Below are positions 36,244-44,183 of a DNA stretch of 64,000 bases, one piece after another. The first letter of the stretch is position 1, and each line of letters starts with the position of its first letter. The notes under the pieces were generated by a model, which did not search any database, was not told the DNA's origin, and saw only the letters and a program-made list of their open reading frames with translations. Source of the stretch: Paenibacillus sp. J5C2022 (GTDB lineage Bacteria > Bacillota > Bacilli > Paenibacillales > Paenibacillaceae); the NCBI RefSeq assembly GCF_025567625.1, contig NZ_JAOQJC010000010.1, forward strand, positions 62,001 through 126,000. The letters are read 5' to 3'. The translations under genes were made by a program, and so were the position numbers.

Positions 36244-37797
36244 ATGGATATTGGTCTGGATAGACGGCGCAAGGGGCTAGTGCTGGCAGGCATTATGCTG
36301 GGGATGCTGCTCAGCTCCCTGGATACGACGATCGTCAGCGCCGCGCTGCCCCGAATCGCCGCCGCGCTTGGCGGAGTGGAATATGTGAGCTGGATGTTCA
36401 CGGCCTACATGCTGGCCACGATCATCTCCATGCCGATCTTCGGCAAGCTGGCGGATCTGTACGGAAGGAAGCGAATATTCTCCATTGGCATTGTATTGTT
36501 CATGACGGGCTCGGTGCTGTGCGGACTGGCGCAATCGATGAACAGTCTCATTCTATTCCGGATGTTGCAAGGTGTAGCTGGCGGGATTATCTCCGTGAAC
36601 GCCCTGGCTATCGTATCGGATCTGTTCCCGCCGGCGGAGAGAGGAAGGTATCAGGGGCTTCTCGGCTCCGTCTATGCGCTGGCCAGCGTAGCAGGGCCGA
36701 TATTGGGCGGGTTTATTGCCGATCAGCTGAGCTGGCGCTGGATTTTCTACATCCACTTGCCCGTTGGTCTGATTGCTCTGGCGGTCGTCTGGCTTGGGAT
36801 GCCTGCCGTAGGGCGGCGCGCGGGGAGCAAGTCGATCGATTATTACGGAGCCGCGCTGCTCATTGGATCGTTCGTTCCGCTGCTGCTGGCGCTGTCATGG
36901 GGCGGCTCGCTGTACGCTTGGTCGTCGCCGCTTATTATAGGCCTGCTGGGCCTGTTCCTGCTGGCATTCCTGCTGCTGATCAGGGTAGAGGCGAAGGCGA
37001 AGGAGCCGATCATACCGCTGCGCTACTTCCGCAACGCGACCTTCGCGCTTAGCGGGCTGGGCAGCTTCATCATGGCGGTGGCCATGTTCGGGACGATTAC
37101 GTATACGCCGTTGTTCGTCCAGGGGGTTATCGGCGGATCGTCGGCGGATGCGGGCAGGCTGATTATGCCTATGATGCTAAGCGTCGTAGTGGCAAGCATT
37201 GCAAGCGGACAGCTCATCTCCCGGATCGGGCGGTACAAGTGGATGACGGTTGCCGGATTCGCCGTCCTGCTGACGGGCCTGCTGCTGTTGTCGCAGATGG
37301 ATATGGAGACGTCGACGGCCTACGCGGCCGTGAATATGGCGGTGACGGGGGCAGGTATAGGGCTGATGATGCCGATCTTCGTCATATCGGCACAGAATGT
37401 ATTCCCGCAGTCGGAGAGCGGGACGGTGACGGCTTCGGTGCAGTTCCTTCGCAATATCGGCGGCATGGTCGGCGTGGCCTTGCTGGGCATGCTGCTTAAC
37501 AGCCGCTTGGCGGGCGGAGATGCAGCTGCGGCTCCCGCTTTTGTCGCGGCCAAGCTGGATAGCAGCGGCGGGGGAGGCTTGGAAGGTGCGGAAGCGTTAT
37601 TCGACGGCGAATATGTGGCTTCGTTGAAGGCTGGCATAACGGCTGAGGAGGCGGTCAGGCTGGACGACTACCTGCTGGGCTTGCGGGAGACGCTGGCGGC
37701 TTCTATCGGTGCAATCTATACGACGACTTGCATCATTGCGGGCGTCGGGCTGGTGCTGATGCTTTTTTTGAAGGATGTGCCTTTGAGGAAGAAGTAA
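36244..37797 (+). CDS. DHA2-family (14-TM, EmrB/QacA) multidrug MFS exporter
   Basis: A 517-residue proton-driven drug exporter with about fourteen transmembrane helices. Family signatures are LDTTIVSAALPRIA in helix 1, the loop motif GKLADLYGRKR, and antiporter motif C around ASVAGPILGGFIAD. It starts 70 bp after the phosphotransferase-like gene and may be co-transcribed, giving an inactivate-and-export pair. The ATG at 36244 is used; a GTG six bases earlier is possible. Substrate is unknown. Confidence 0.88.
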   Translation: MDIGLDRRRKGLVLAGIMLGMLLSSLDTTIVSAALPRIAAALGGVEYVSWMFTAYMLATIISMPIFGKLADLYGRKRIFSIGIVLFMTGSVLCGLAQSMNSLILFRMLQGVAGGIISVNALAIVSDLFPPAERGRYQGLLGSVYALASVAGPILGGFIADQLSWRWIFYIHLPVGLIALAVVWLGMPAVGRRAGSKSIDYYGAALLIGSFVPLLLALSWGGSLYAWSSPLIIGLLGLFLLAFLLLIRVEAKAKEPIIPLRYFRNATFALSGLGSFIMAVAMFGTITYTPLFVQGVIGGSSADAGRLIMPMMLSVVVASIASGQLISRIGRYKWMTVAGFAVLLTGLLLLSQMDMETSTAYAAVNMAVTGAGIGLMMPIFVISAQNVFPQSESGTVTASVQFLRNIGGMVGVALLGMLLNSRLAGGDAAAAPAFVAAKLDSSGGGGLEGAEALFDGEYVASLKAGITAEEAVRLDDYLLGLRETLAASIGAIYTTTCIIAGVGLVLMLFLKDVPLRKK

Positions 37798-37831
37798 GCA
37801 TGGGGATTCCACGGAATGATTATGGTCATGA

Positions 37832-37862
37832 AGCGAAGGGCCGGAATGGTCGACCCTTCGCT
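37832..37862. terminator. Hairpin between convergent MFS and sigma-factor genes
   Basis: AGCGAAGGG (37832-37840) pairs perfectly with CCCTTCGCT (37854-37862). It lies between two converging stop codons and could end transcription both ways, although neither side has a clear T-run. Confidence 0.45.
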
Positions 37863-37882
37863 CTGTTGGCATGCAAGGATTA

Positions 37883-39112
37883 TTAAGCGTTGCGTTCCGT
37901 CAGGTAATCTACCCACTGCTCATATAGCTCCGATTCCGATAGACGCAATATGCCCATGAAATCATCAGGCGTTCTAATAAGCTTGTTCAGCGCATCCGTC
38001 CCGTACGTCTGCAAGATGAAGGAGACCAGCAAGTAGGAGAACTGAAATCCCTTCATGCTCCCGAAGCCCCATGTATCATCGTTTAATTGCCGGAACGTAG
38101 GAACGTTCTTGTTGCGGATCGCATCCGCAGTGGTGGATTGAATGAATGCAGGCGCCATCTGCTTCGCTTCAAATCCGCCAATGCCTTGACGCAGCCACTT
38201 GGGCGCATGGGGATTCACATCATGAATTAACCACATTGCGAACAGATGAATCGTCGATTTCAGAATCGATTCATACGTATGCTCCGGACCGGGATTAAGC
38301 GGAGAGACGATCTTTAGCACGTTCCCGGAGTAAGTGCCCATGAACCAATTGGGAGCATCGGCTTCCCCGACTGCCCGGTGAAAGGTCGGCAGATCCGGAT
38401 AAATTTCGATTATGATTTTTTGAGATGGCTGATGTTCATAAATCGTCAATAGTCGGTCCACGTTCTTTTTCAACTGCTGCATTAAGTCGTTATGGACTTT
38501 CTTCCGGCTGTCAGCGGATTCCGATTCGTTTTTATTGACAATTGAAATCATTTCTTGAATAGACATAATGGCAATGTCACCCCATTCTTTCAACTCTTTT
38601 TTTAGCTTTTCCAGTGCCCGGTATAACCGGTTTTTAACAGCACTTTCGCGCATGCCTACAATGACGGCTACTTCAGAGATAGGACAGTCGACGAAGAAGC
38701 GTAAAACTATAATTTGCTGATCCAATTCCTTTAGCTTCGTTAATGCGTGACTAATATCGAGGCGTATTTCTACATATTTGGCGAAATCCAGTGAGATCGT
38801 TTGGGAATCGTAGTCTGTAAAATCATAAAGGAGTTCCTTTTTTCTGGATAGGCTGCGGAATTCGTTCTTAACCGTATTTTGAGCGATTTTGAATAGCCAG
38901 GTGAATAAGCCGGACTTGCCATGGAACGATTGCAGATTCTCCATAGCCTTCAAAAATACTTGCTGTGTCAAATCTTCCGCGGCGCCGGGATTCACTTTCA
39001 TAGCGATATAGTTGTAAATGTTATGGCGATAACGATTATAGACGTCTTCAAAGCATGCCTGGTTAGCCTGTTCCTCCGGATGAACAGTGCTATTGTCATG
39101 AGCTCGTGACAT
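37883..39112 (-). CDS. ECF sigma factor fused to degenerate peptidase-MA-like domain
   Basis: A 409-residue protein. Residues 15-180 are an ECF sigma factor: region 2 AAEDLTQQVFLKAM and WLFKIAQNTVKNEFRS, region 4 CPISEVAVIVGMRESAVKNRLYRAL. After a linker with a coiled-coil look, residues 230-409 resemble gluzincin peptidases (peptidase MA), but the zinc site is missing. Where HExxH is expected the chain reads LKSTIHLFAMWLIH, and the usual WLxEG reads WLRQG with Gln309. It is therefore probably a binding, not cutting, domain. The ATG at 39112 follows GAGGAGG. No anti-sigma gene adjoins, so the tail may itself be the sensor; this is inference. Confidence 0.75.
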   Translation of the reverse strand: MSRAHDNSTVHPEEQANQACFEDVYNRYRHNIYNYIAMKVNPGAAEDLTQQVFLKAMENLQSFHGKSGLFTWLFKIAQNTVKNEFRSLSRKKELLYDFTDYDSQTISLDFAKYVEIRLDISHALTKLKELDQQIIVLRFFVDCPISEVAVIVGMRESAVKNRLYRALEKLKKELKEWGDIAIMSIQEMISIVNKNESESADSRKKVHNDLMQQLKKNVDRLLTIYEHQPSQKIIIEIYPDLPTFHRAVGEADAPNWFMGTYSGNVLKIVSPLNPGPEHTYESILKSTIHLFAMWLIHDVNPHAPKWLRQGIGGFEAKQMAPAFIQSTTADAIRNKNVPTFRQLNDDTWGFGSMKGFQFSYLLVSFILQTYGTDALNKLIRTPDDFMGILRLSESELYEQWVDYLTERNA

Positions 39113-39272
39113 AGGGCGGTTCCTCCTCTTGATCTTACATTTTATTAGACACCGCATAGGGAGGAAAAGCCACACCGGCGAAGGAATTATTTTTTGCAAA
39201 TGATTATTCCGTTTCACGAAAGCCTTGTCGGGCAATGCTAGTAACACCAATGATTTGGAAGGAGGCTGCGGC

Positions 39273-39524
39273 ATGATTGGCATTCATCCTGTGCATCGCA
39301 GGCTGGCGGAGCTGACGAACAAAGCAAGGAAGCTGGGGAGCTACAGCGCATTGTCTCCGGTGGAGCGGCAAGAGCTGGAGCATTGCTTGAAGGTGAACTA
39401 TGATCTCGTGTTCAATCTGGATTCGTTGAAGGCGGTAGCCTTTGTGGCGTATGAAAGCGGAGATCTGGAGTGGCAGCGGGAATTATGCGAACGCATAGAC
39501 AAGCTGGAGGCGAAGCTGCTGTAA
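39273..39524 (+). CDS. Small conserved hypothetical protein
   Basis: An 83-residue, largely helical protein (MIGIHPVHRRLAELTNKA at the start) behind a strong GGAAGGAGG ribosome site. It is divergent from the sigma factor gene, with about 160 bp between starts. The length and helical pattern recall small Bacillota proteins of unknown role; it is not a Spo0E phosphatase because that family's SQELD-type motif is absent. No function is proposed. Confidence 0.65.
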   Translation: MIGIHPVHRRLAELTNKARKLGSYSALSPVERQELEHCLKVNYDLVFNLDSLKAVAFVAYESGDLEWQRELCERIDKLEAKLL

Positions 39525-39643
39525 CGTGAAATAGAAGGCTGGGGAATAGAGGGGAATGACCGAGAGGGATAGAGAGGGGAGTGCGTGCGGAAATCGTGCG
39601 CATTCCCCTTGTTAGTGTCCGTCCTTTCTTCCCATAAATCCTA

Positions 39644-39673
39644 TTGACTAATGAGGGATTAGTACTGTATAGT
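39644..39673 (+). promoter_or_regulatory. Sigma-A promoter of tetR placed directly at its start codon
   Basis: TTGACT (39644-39649), an 18-bp spacer and TATAGT (39668-39673). The predicted transcript start falls at about 39680, immediately before the ATG at 39681, leaving no room for a ribosome site. Confidence 0.6.
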
Positions 39674-39677
39674 TCTA
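39660..39677. promoter_or_regulatory. TetR operator copy 1 (autoregulation)
   Basis: TAGTAC-N6-GTTCTA overlaps the -10 box of tetR; the arms match at five of six positions. The perfect form of the same motif occurs at 40312-40329 before the fusion gene. Confidence 0.6.
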
Positions 39678-39680
39678 CTC

Positions 39681-40286
39681 ATGAATAGAACATCCAAAAA
39701 AATGAAGTCTGTCCAGCCATCCAATCGCGAGCATGCCATCGCGACAGCCGCCCAGTTGTTCCTGCAGAGCGGATATGCCCATACGAGCATGGATGATGTG
39801 ATGCGGGAAAGCCGGGTTTCGAAGTCGAACATTTACTATCATTTCAAGAGCAAGGAGGAGCTGTTGTTAGCTGTCGTGGAATACTGGGCGTATAAGTATG
39901 AGACGGCGCTTAATGAGCTGATTAGCAGCCGGGGAAGCAGTGTGGAGCAACGTACGATGGCCTTTCTTCAGGTGTTGGCGGAAGGGTTCGAGGCCCGCAA
40001 TGGCGGAGGCGGCTGTCCGTTCGTCTCGCTCTATGTGCAAAGTCCGGGCCAAGCGTCCGAGGTGAGAGCGCGAATCGGGCGTTTCTTTACGGAGCTGAGG
40101 CCGGCGCTGGAGCAGCTGTTCCGGCAAGGGGCCGAAGCGGGAGAATTCCGTTCCGGCATCGATGCGGCAGAGGTGTCCACGCTGTTCCTGACCACGTTGG
40201 AAGGGGCGCTGGTTTTGGCCGAGACGACGTCCGATGCATCGCTCATTGCACAATCGGGGCGGTCGTTTTTCAAAATGCTTCGTTAG
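39681..40286 (+). CDS. TetR/AcrR-family regulator (controls the SDR-hydrolase fusion)
   Basis: A 201-residue repressor with helix-turn-helix at residues about 35-60 (SMDDVMRESRVSKSNIYYHF) and a C-terminal ligand domain of the YxaF/LmrA-like type (GGGCPFVSLYVQSP). The ATG at 39681 has no Shine-Dalgarno sequence and coincides with the predicted transcription start, so the mRNA may be leaderless; ATG 39702 is an alternative but also lacks a ribosome site. An operator pair (TAGTAC-N6-GTACTA) sits at its own promoter and before the gene at 40425, supporting autoregulation and control of that gene. Confidence 0.88.
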   Translation: MNRTSKKMKSVQPSNREHAIATAAQLFLQSGYAHTSMDDVMRESRVSKSNIYYHFKSKEELLLAVVEYWAYKYETALNELISSRGSSVEQRTMAFLQVLAEGFEARNGGGGCPFVSLYVQSPGQASEVRARIGRFFTELRPALEQLFRQGAEAGEFRSGIDAAEVSTLFLTTLEGALVLAETTSDASLIAQSGRSFFKMLR

Positions 40287-40302
40287 CGGAGCATCTTTTT
40301 TT
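40275..40302 (+). terminator. Intrinsic terminator of tetR
   Basis: ATGCT-T-CG pairs with CG-G-AGCAT around TTAG, followed by CTTTTTTT (40295-40302). The stem overlaps the last codons and stop of tetR. Confidence 0.7.
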
Positions 40303-40311
40303 GAAGTTGAG

Positions 40312-40329
40312 TAGTACTGAATGGTACTA
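40312..40329. promoter_or_regulatory. TetR operator copy 2
   Basis: TAGTAC-TGAATG-GTACTA, a perfect 6-bp-arm palindrome between the tetR terminator and the fusion gene, identical in layout to the site at 39660-39677. Confidence 0.65.
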
Positions 40330-40424
40330 AAATAAAGCTGAATGTGTGATATTCCGAGCGAGTTAGTTCGGCGATCACCGTAATGAGAGTTGGCTTGCAC
40401 ACATGAGATCAGGGAGGCGAATCA

Positions 40425-42569
40425 ATGATGGTTGTATTGATGACGGGCAGTACCGGCTTTATCGGGAAGGAAGTGCTGAGGCAATGGGCCGGGGGAGAGG
40501 AGAAGCTGCTGCTGCTTGTCCGGTCGGCGGAGAAGACGCGTGCGATGCTGGAGGAGCTTGGTCTGGGGGAGGTTCTGGGCAAGAGAATCCACTTGCTGCG
40601 AGGAGACCTCGCGGCGCAGGGGCTTGGACTGAGCCAATCGGACAGAGAGAGGGCGCTTGGGGCGGATGTCATTATTCACGCTGGAGGACCGATGGACATT
40701 ACGCTGGGCGAGGCTGCGGCAAGGCGAATGTTCCTGGATGGCGCGCGTTATCTGGCAGAGCTGGCCTCCGAGATTCATCGGGCGAAGGGCTTGCGCCATA
40801 TGATTCATGTGGTGGGGTATATGAGTCCGTTCCACGAAGGCAACGTAACAGCGAATACGAATATGGCGGCGATGGAGAAGGAACTGGACGGAGTGGCCCC
40901 GTATGAGAAAATGAAGTTTCTCGCCGATCTGTATATCCGGCAGCAGGCTCTCAAGCAGGGATATCCGCTGTCTGTCGTCAATCCCAGCACGGTCATCGGT
41001 GCGAGGCCTTCCGGCGCAACGGAGCAGACAGGCGGGCTCGGCATACTTGTACATGCGGTGCGCAACCGGCTTATGCCGGTCGTGCCCGGCGGCGCGGATT
41101 ACTGGGTGCCGATGGTGACGAACGACGTAATTGCCCGCGCGATCATACGGTTGGCGGGAGAGCAAGCGCCGCAGAGCGGCACCTATCACATGCTGGACGA
41201 CAAGGCGGCGAGCCCCGACATGAAAGAGCTGCTGGATACGATTGCGGGAGGGCTTGGAATGCCGAAGCCGCGCGGTTCCGTGCCTGTCGGGCTGCTGCGC
41301 AAGGCGATGGGTACGGGGCTTGGCCGGCTGACGGGCATTCCCGTGGAATCGATGGCCTTCATCACGAATAAACCGTTCCCTACGGCGAGAGCGAAGGAGT
41401 TGCTGCGGGGGATGGACGCCGAACAAGATATGGATGTGCGCGATGTGCTTCCGCTGGTCGTCGCCGATCTCGACTATCGTCTGTCGAATCCCGGGCATGC
41501 GGAGCCGGCGGGATTCGCCCGCGCCCGCGCAGGCCGTCTCGCCGCACTGGTGCGCGGCGGCGATAGCGCGGGAAAAGTGGCGGAGGTGATAACGAGTGTG
41601 AAGGTGGGCAAGGAAACGGAGACGACAGCGGGTGTGAAGGCGGGCAAGGGAACGGAGACGACAGCGGGTGTGAAGGCGGGCAAGGAAACGGAGACGACAG
41701 CGGGTGTGAATGCGGGCAAGGGAACGGAGACGACAGCGGGTGTGAAGGCGGGCAAGGAAACGGAGACGACAGCGAGTGTGAAGGCGGGCAAGAAAACGGA
41801 GACGACAGCGGGTGTGAATGCGGATAAGAGTGAGAGTGCGAGCGAGGGGGTGCCGTGGCTGCTCGTCCACGGCGTGCTGGGCGGCGCGGAGGACCTCGCG
41901 CCGCTGGCTGACCGGCTGCACGCGCTGAGCGGCGCGCCGGTGTGGACCCTCGACCTGCCGGGATTCGGCAGGTCGCCATCCGCGGCGGACGGCGGGCCGG
42001 ATGCCCTCGCCGCCGCCGTCGCGGAGGCCGCCGCGGAGCTGGGCTCCCGCGTGCGGCTGGTCGGCCACTCGGCCGGCGCAGTCATCGCCGCCCGAGCGGC
42101 CGCGCTCTTGCAGGACGGGCTGGAGGAGCTGATCCTGCTCCAGCCCGTCCTGCACCGCCCGCGGCGCGGCGTCCTGCAGCGCGCGCTGGGCGTGTCCCCG
42201 GCTGCAGCGCGCATGCTGCTGCGCCGGATGAAGCCGCGCGCGCTGGCGGCGGCGATGCGCCGCTCCGCGGGCGAAGGCGGCCTGCCGCCGGGCTATGCCG
42301 CCGCGGCCAGCCGCAGGCTTAGCTCGCCGCGCATTGCGTCGGCGAACGCCGGGCTGCTGCGCGCGCTGTACGGCGGGGAGCTCGCGCTTGCGCCGGAGGA
42401 GCTGGCGCGGCTCGGCCGCCGTGCGCGCATCGTCTGGGGCGAGGGGGACGGCGAGTACCGTCTGCCGGATGACATTCCTTCCAGCATTCGCGTCAAGCGT
42501 GTTCCCCACGGGCATTACTTCCCGCTGAATCGGCCGGAAGAGACGGCGAAGTGGCTGTTGGAGCGCTAG
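40425..42569 (+). CDS. Fusion of thioester-reductase-like SDR and alpha/beta hydrolase
   Basis: A 714-residue two-enzyme protein. Residues 1 to about 385 form an extended short-chain dehydrogenase of the NAD_binding_4 (male-sterility/thioester reductase) type with the nucleotide motif TGSTGFIG (7-14) and YxxxK in YEKMK. Residues about 392-465 are six near-identical 12-residue repeats (VKAGKETETTAG type) plus one decayed copy. Residues about 475-714 are an alpha/beta hydrolase with nucleophile motif GHSAGA. NAD(P)-dependent reduction of an acyl group followed or preceded by ester cleavage is plausible; the substrate is unknown. The ATG follows GGGAGG. The 3' half is very GC-rich. The stop shares CTAG with the convergent next gene. 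Confidence 0.82.
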   Translation: MMVVLMTGSTGFIGKEVLRQWAGGEEKLLLLVRSAEKTRAMLEELGLGEVLGKRIHLLRGDLAAQGLGLSQSDRERALGADVIIHAGGPMDITLGEAAARRMFLDGARYLAELASEIHRAKGLRHMIHVVGYMSPFHEGNVTANTNMAAMEKELDGVAPYEKMKFLADLYIRQQALKQGYPLSVVNPSTVIGARPSGATEQTGGLGILVHAVRNRLMPVVPGGADYWVPMVTNDVIARAIIRLAGEQAPQSGTYHMLDDKAASPDMKELLDTIAGGLGMPKPRGSVPVGLLRKAMGTGLGRLTGIPVESMAFITNKPFPTARAKELLRGMDAEQDMDVRDVLPLVVADLDYRLSNPGHAEPAGFARARAGRLAALVRGGDSAGKVAEVITSVKVGKETETTAGVKAGKGTETTAGVKAGKETETTAGVNAGKGTETTAGVKAGKETETTASVKAGKKTETTAGVNADKSESASEGVPWLLVHGVLGGAEDLAPLADRLHALSGAPVWTLDLPGFGRSPSAADGGPDALAAAVAEAAAELGSRVRLVGHSAGAVIAARAAALLQDGLEELILLQPVLHRPRRGVLQRALGVSPAAARMLLRRMKPRALAAAMRRSAGEGGLPPGYAAAASRRLSSPRIASANAGLLRALYGGELALAPEELARLGRRARIVWGEGDGEYRLPDDIPSSIRVKRVPHGHYFPLNRPEETAKWLLER
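41598..41813 (+). repeat. 36-bp in-frame minisatellite (six copies)
   Basis: Six consecutive 36-bp units encode VKAGKETETTAG with Lys/Asn, Glu/Gly/Lys and Gly/Ser exchanges; a seventh, decayed unit follows. Being a multiple of three, copy number can change without loss of frame, lengthening or shortening the linker between the two enzymes. Confidence 0.9.
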
Positions 42570-43675
42570 GACGATGCCAGATAGTCCATGAGTCCCGCTG
42601 CGAATACGGCCCCGAACTGCCGCGCGCTCTCAATCGTTACCTTGGAATCGGGCGTGCCGAAGTAAGGGGATTCCAGCGTGGTCGCCAACGGGATATGCCG
42701 CGCGCGCATATAGGCGCTGCAGGTCGGCTTACCGGGCAGATTCCAATCCTTTCCCGGCTCGATGTTCCAGACGGGATCGTAACGCAGCGCCGGCCCGTTC
42801 GCTTGCTGTAGGCGAGCAGCGGCCCTCGTCAGAAGGCGGCTTAGCTTCACCGCTTCCTCTCTTGCCGGCGACTCCGGCAGAACGAAGAAGAAGTGATCGT
42901 TGCGGTCGCCCCAGCGGAACGGGGAGTGCCAGTCCAGTCCGATGTCGTAGCTGTACGTATCGATCAACGCCATAATCGCCTTTGTGGCGGCGTATCGCGG
43001 CTGCTCCGTGTAGTCGCGGTTATGATCGTGCGGTTGCCTTGTTTTCCCCTGAAGCCCTTCTTCCACGCCGTCTATATCCACGAACGGCACATAGTGGAAG
43101 CAGATCCCTTCCAGACACGGGCGGTATTGCTCCAGCAGAGCGCGCAGCAGTCCCTCTACAGTATAAGCGGGAACGGCCTCGCAAGCATGATGGCGGCCGA
43201 GCAGCAGCCCATGGCGCTTTGCGTCTGTACTGCCCACCGACATGAGCGGAATATCGCGTCCGCCCTCGGATACCGTCAGTGTCTTGACGCTGACAAGAGG
43301 ATCGTGCGCGAGCGAATGGGCGAAGGCATGGAAGTGAGAGAGCTGGTACGGCAGACCAAAGCTGAAGTAGAAGCTGCCGCCCTCTTGCGGAATGCGGAAA
43401 CGGAAGCTGCTGGTGTCGATTCGGCTTTCTTCCCCTAGCCAATTCCAATGCATTCGATCGGTGCTGAAGGCAGGCCCCCATGGCCCGATGACTTCGTCGT
43501 TCATTTGGATCGTGACCAGTTCCCCCGCAGGTCCTTCCAGCCGAAAGCTCCAGTAGAACCACCAAGGCCCTCCATGCAGGTCGGGACCGGCGAAGACGGT
43601 GTTCCCTTCCACGCCCGTCCATATGATGTTTCCTCCGGGATAATCGCAATGAATTTGAATGCTGTCCGGTTTCAT
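42566..43675 (-). CDS. M14-family zinc carboxypeptidase (cytosolic carboxypeptidase-like)
   Basis: A 369-residue metallopeptidase. An N-terminal beta-sandwich (about 1-130) precedes the M14 catalytic domain. Zinc ligands are visible as His163 and Glu166 in HHACE and His250 in LDWHSP; substrate-binding Asn219-Arg220 in DHNRDY and the catalytic Glu335 in TTLESP are all present, so it should be active. The layout resembles cytosolic carboxypeptidases, and there is no signal peptide. In bacteria these may trim peptides or act on cell-wall or modified peptides; the target is unknown. The ATG follows GGAGG. It converges on the SDR fusion gene, sharing four bases. Confidence 0.87.
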   Translation of the reverse strand: MKPDSIQIHCDYPGGNIIWTGVEGNTVFAGPDLHGGPWWFYWSFRLEGPAGELVTIQMNDEVIGPWGPAFSTDRMHWNWLGEESRIDTSSFRFRIPQEGGSFYFSFGLPYQLSHFHAFAHSLAHDPLVSVKTLTVSEGGRDIPLMSVGSTDAKRHGLLLGRHHACEAVPAYTVEGLLRALLEQYRPCLEGICFHYVPFVDIDGVEEGLQGKTRQPHDHNRDYTEQPRYAATKAIMALIDTYSYDIGLDWHSPFRWGDRNDHFFFVLPESPAREEAVKLSRLLTRAAARLQQANGPALRYDPVWNIEPGKDWNLPGKPTCSAYMRARHIPLATTLESPYFGTPDSKVTIESARQFGAVFAAGLMDYLASS

Positions 43676-43794
43676 AAGGCGACCTCCTTTTTATGGATAT
43701 GAAGTGTATTAGCGCTCGCTCTCTCGGTATTCCGGTTGGTGAGTGGAGTGGATCGGGTGGATCGGATTGCTTCTTTTACTACTCTCACACAAAT

Positions 43795-43819
43795 ATTAAC
43801 TGGATTTTATGTCATTAAT
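43795..43819 (+). repeat. 25-bp intergenic repeat, left copy
   Basis: Contains TTAACTGGATTTTATGTC then ATTAAT. The inverted partner at 43959-43983 differs at two positions; a relative occurs at 33221-33245. Confidence 0.75.
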
Positions 43820-43958
43820 ATTTCATACGGTTAACCATTTTCGAGATTAACTGGATTTCATGCTACTGATTTCAACCATAGTTGGGCTATTGTGCGAAAT
43901 GAGCTGTTTTAACTGTACAAATTCCATGTATGGCTGCTAATACGACGATTTCAGCTTG

Positions 43959-43983
43959 ATTAACGACATAAAATCCAGTTAAC
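43959..43983 (-). repeat. 25-bp intergenic repeat, inverted copy
   Basis: The reverse complement reads GTTAACTGGATTTTATGTC and so on, matching the left copy with two changes. The pair frames a 189-bp element with no coding capacity. Confidence 0.75.
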
Positions 43984-44109
43984 AGCCGCAATCAGCATGC
44001 GAGTCCTCACAGCAAGGTTTAACTGGCGAGGTCCGCTGCTACAAGTAGCATATGCCGCACTTATAATGGAAGGCGTTCTCTTGTTCTATCGTTAGTATTG
44101 CTCGTTGCG

Positions 44110-44139
44110 AAAGGGCGGTTGCCGAAGCAACCGCCCTTT
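44110..44139 (-). terminator. Intrinsic terminator of the cat gene
   Basis: A 13-bp perfect stem (AAAGGGCGGTTGC with its complement) closes on a four-base loop that reads TTCG on the minus strand, a very stable C(UUCG)G tetraloop. It lies 45 bp beyond the cat stop. T-runs are short on both sides, so it may work in both directions. Confidence 0.65.
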
Positions 44140-44183
44140 TGCAAATCCTTGCTTACTGCACGTTAGGCCACCTTGTATTGCTG

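Larger units (their letters stand above)
43676..44183. other. Gene-free region with 25-bp inverted repeats
   Basis: There is no gene in 508 bp. It carries a pair of 25-bp inverted repeats (43795-43819, 43959-43983), a third degenerate copy (about 43845-43870) and the cat terminator (44110-44139). Confidence 0.8.

Noticed and set aside
37883..39112. Active metallopeptidase fused to a sigma factor
   Set aside because: The HExxH motif and the third zinc ligand are absent, so catalysis is unlikely.
40422..42515. 697-codon minus-strand frame opposite the SDR-hydrolase fusion
   Set aside because: It is long only because of high GC content; the plus strand has the NAD(P) motif, YxxxK and GHSAG, and the minus frame is low-complexity.
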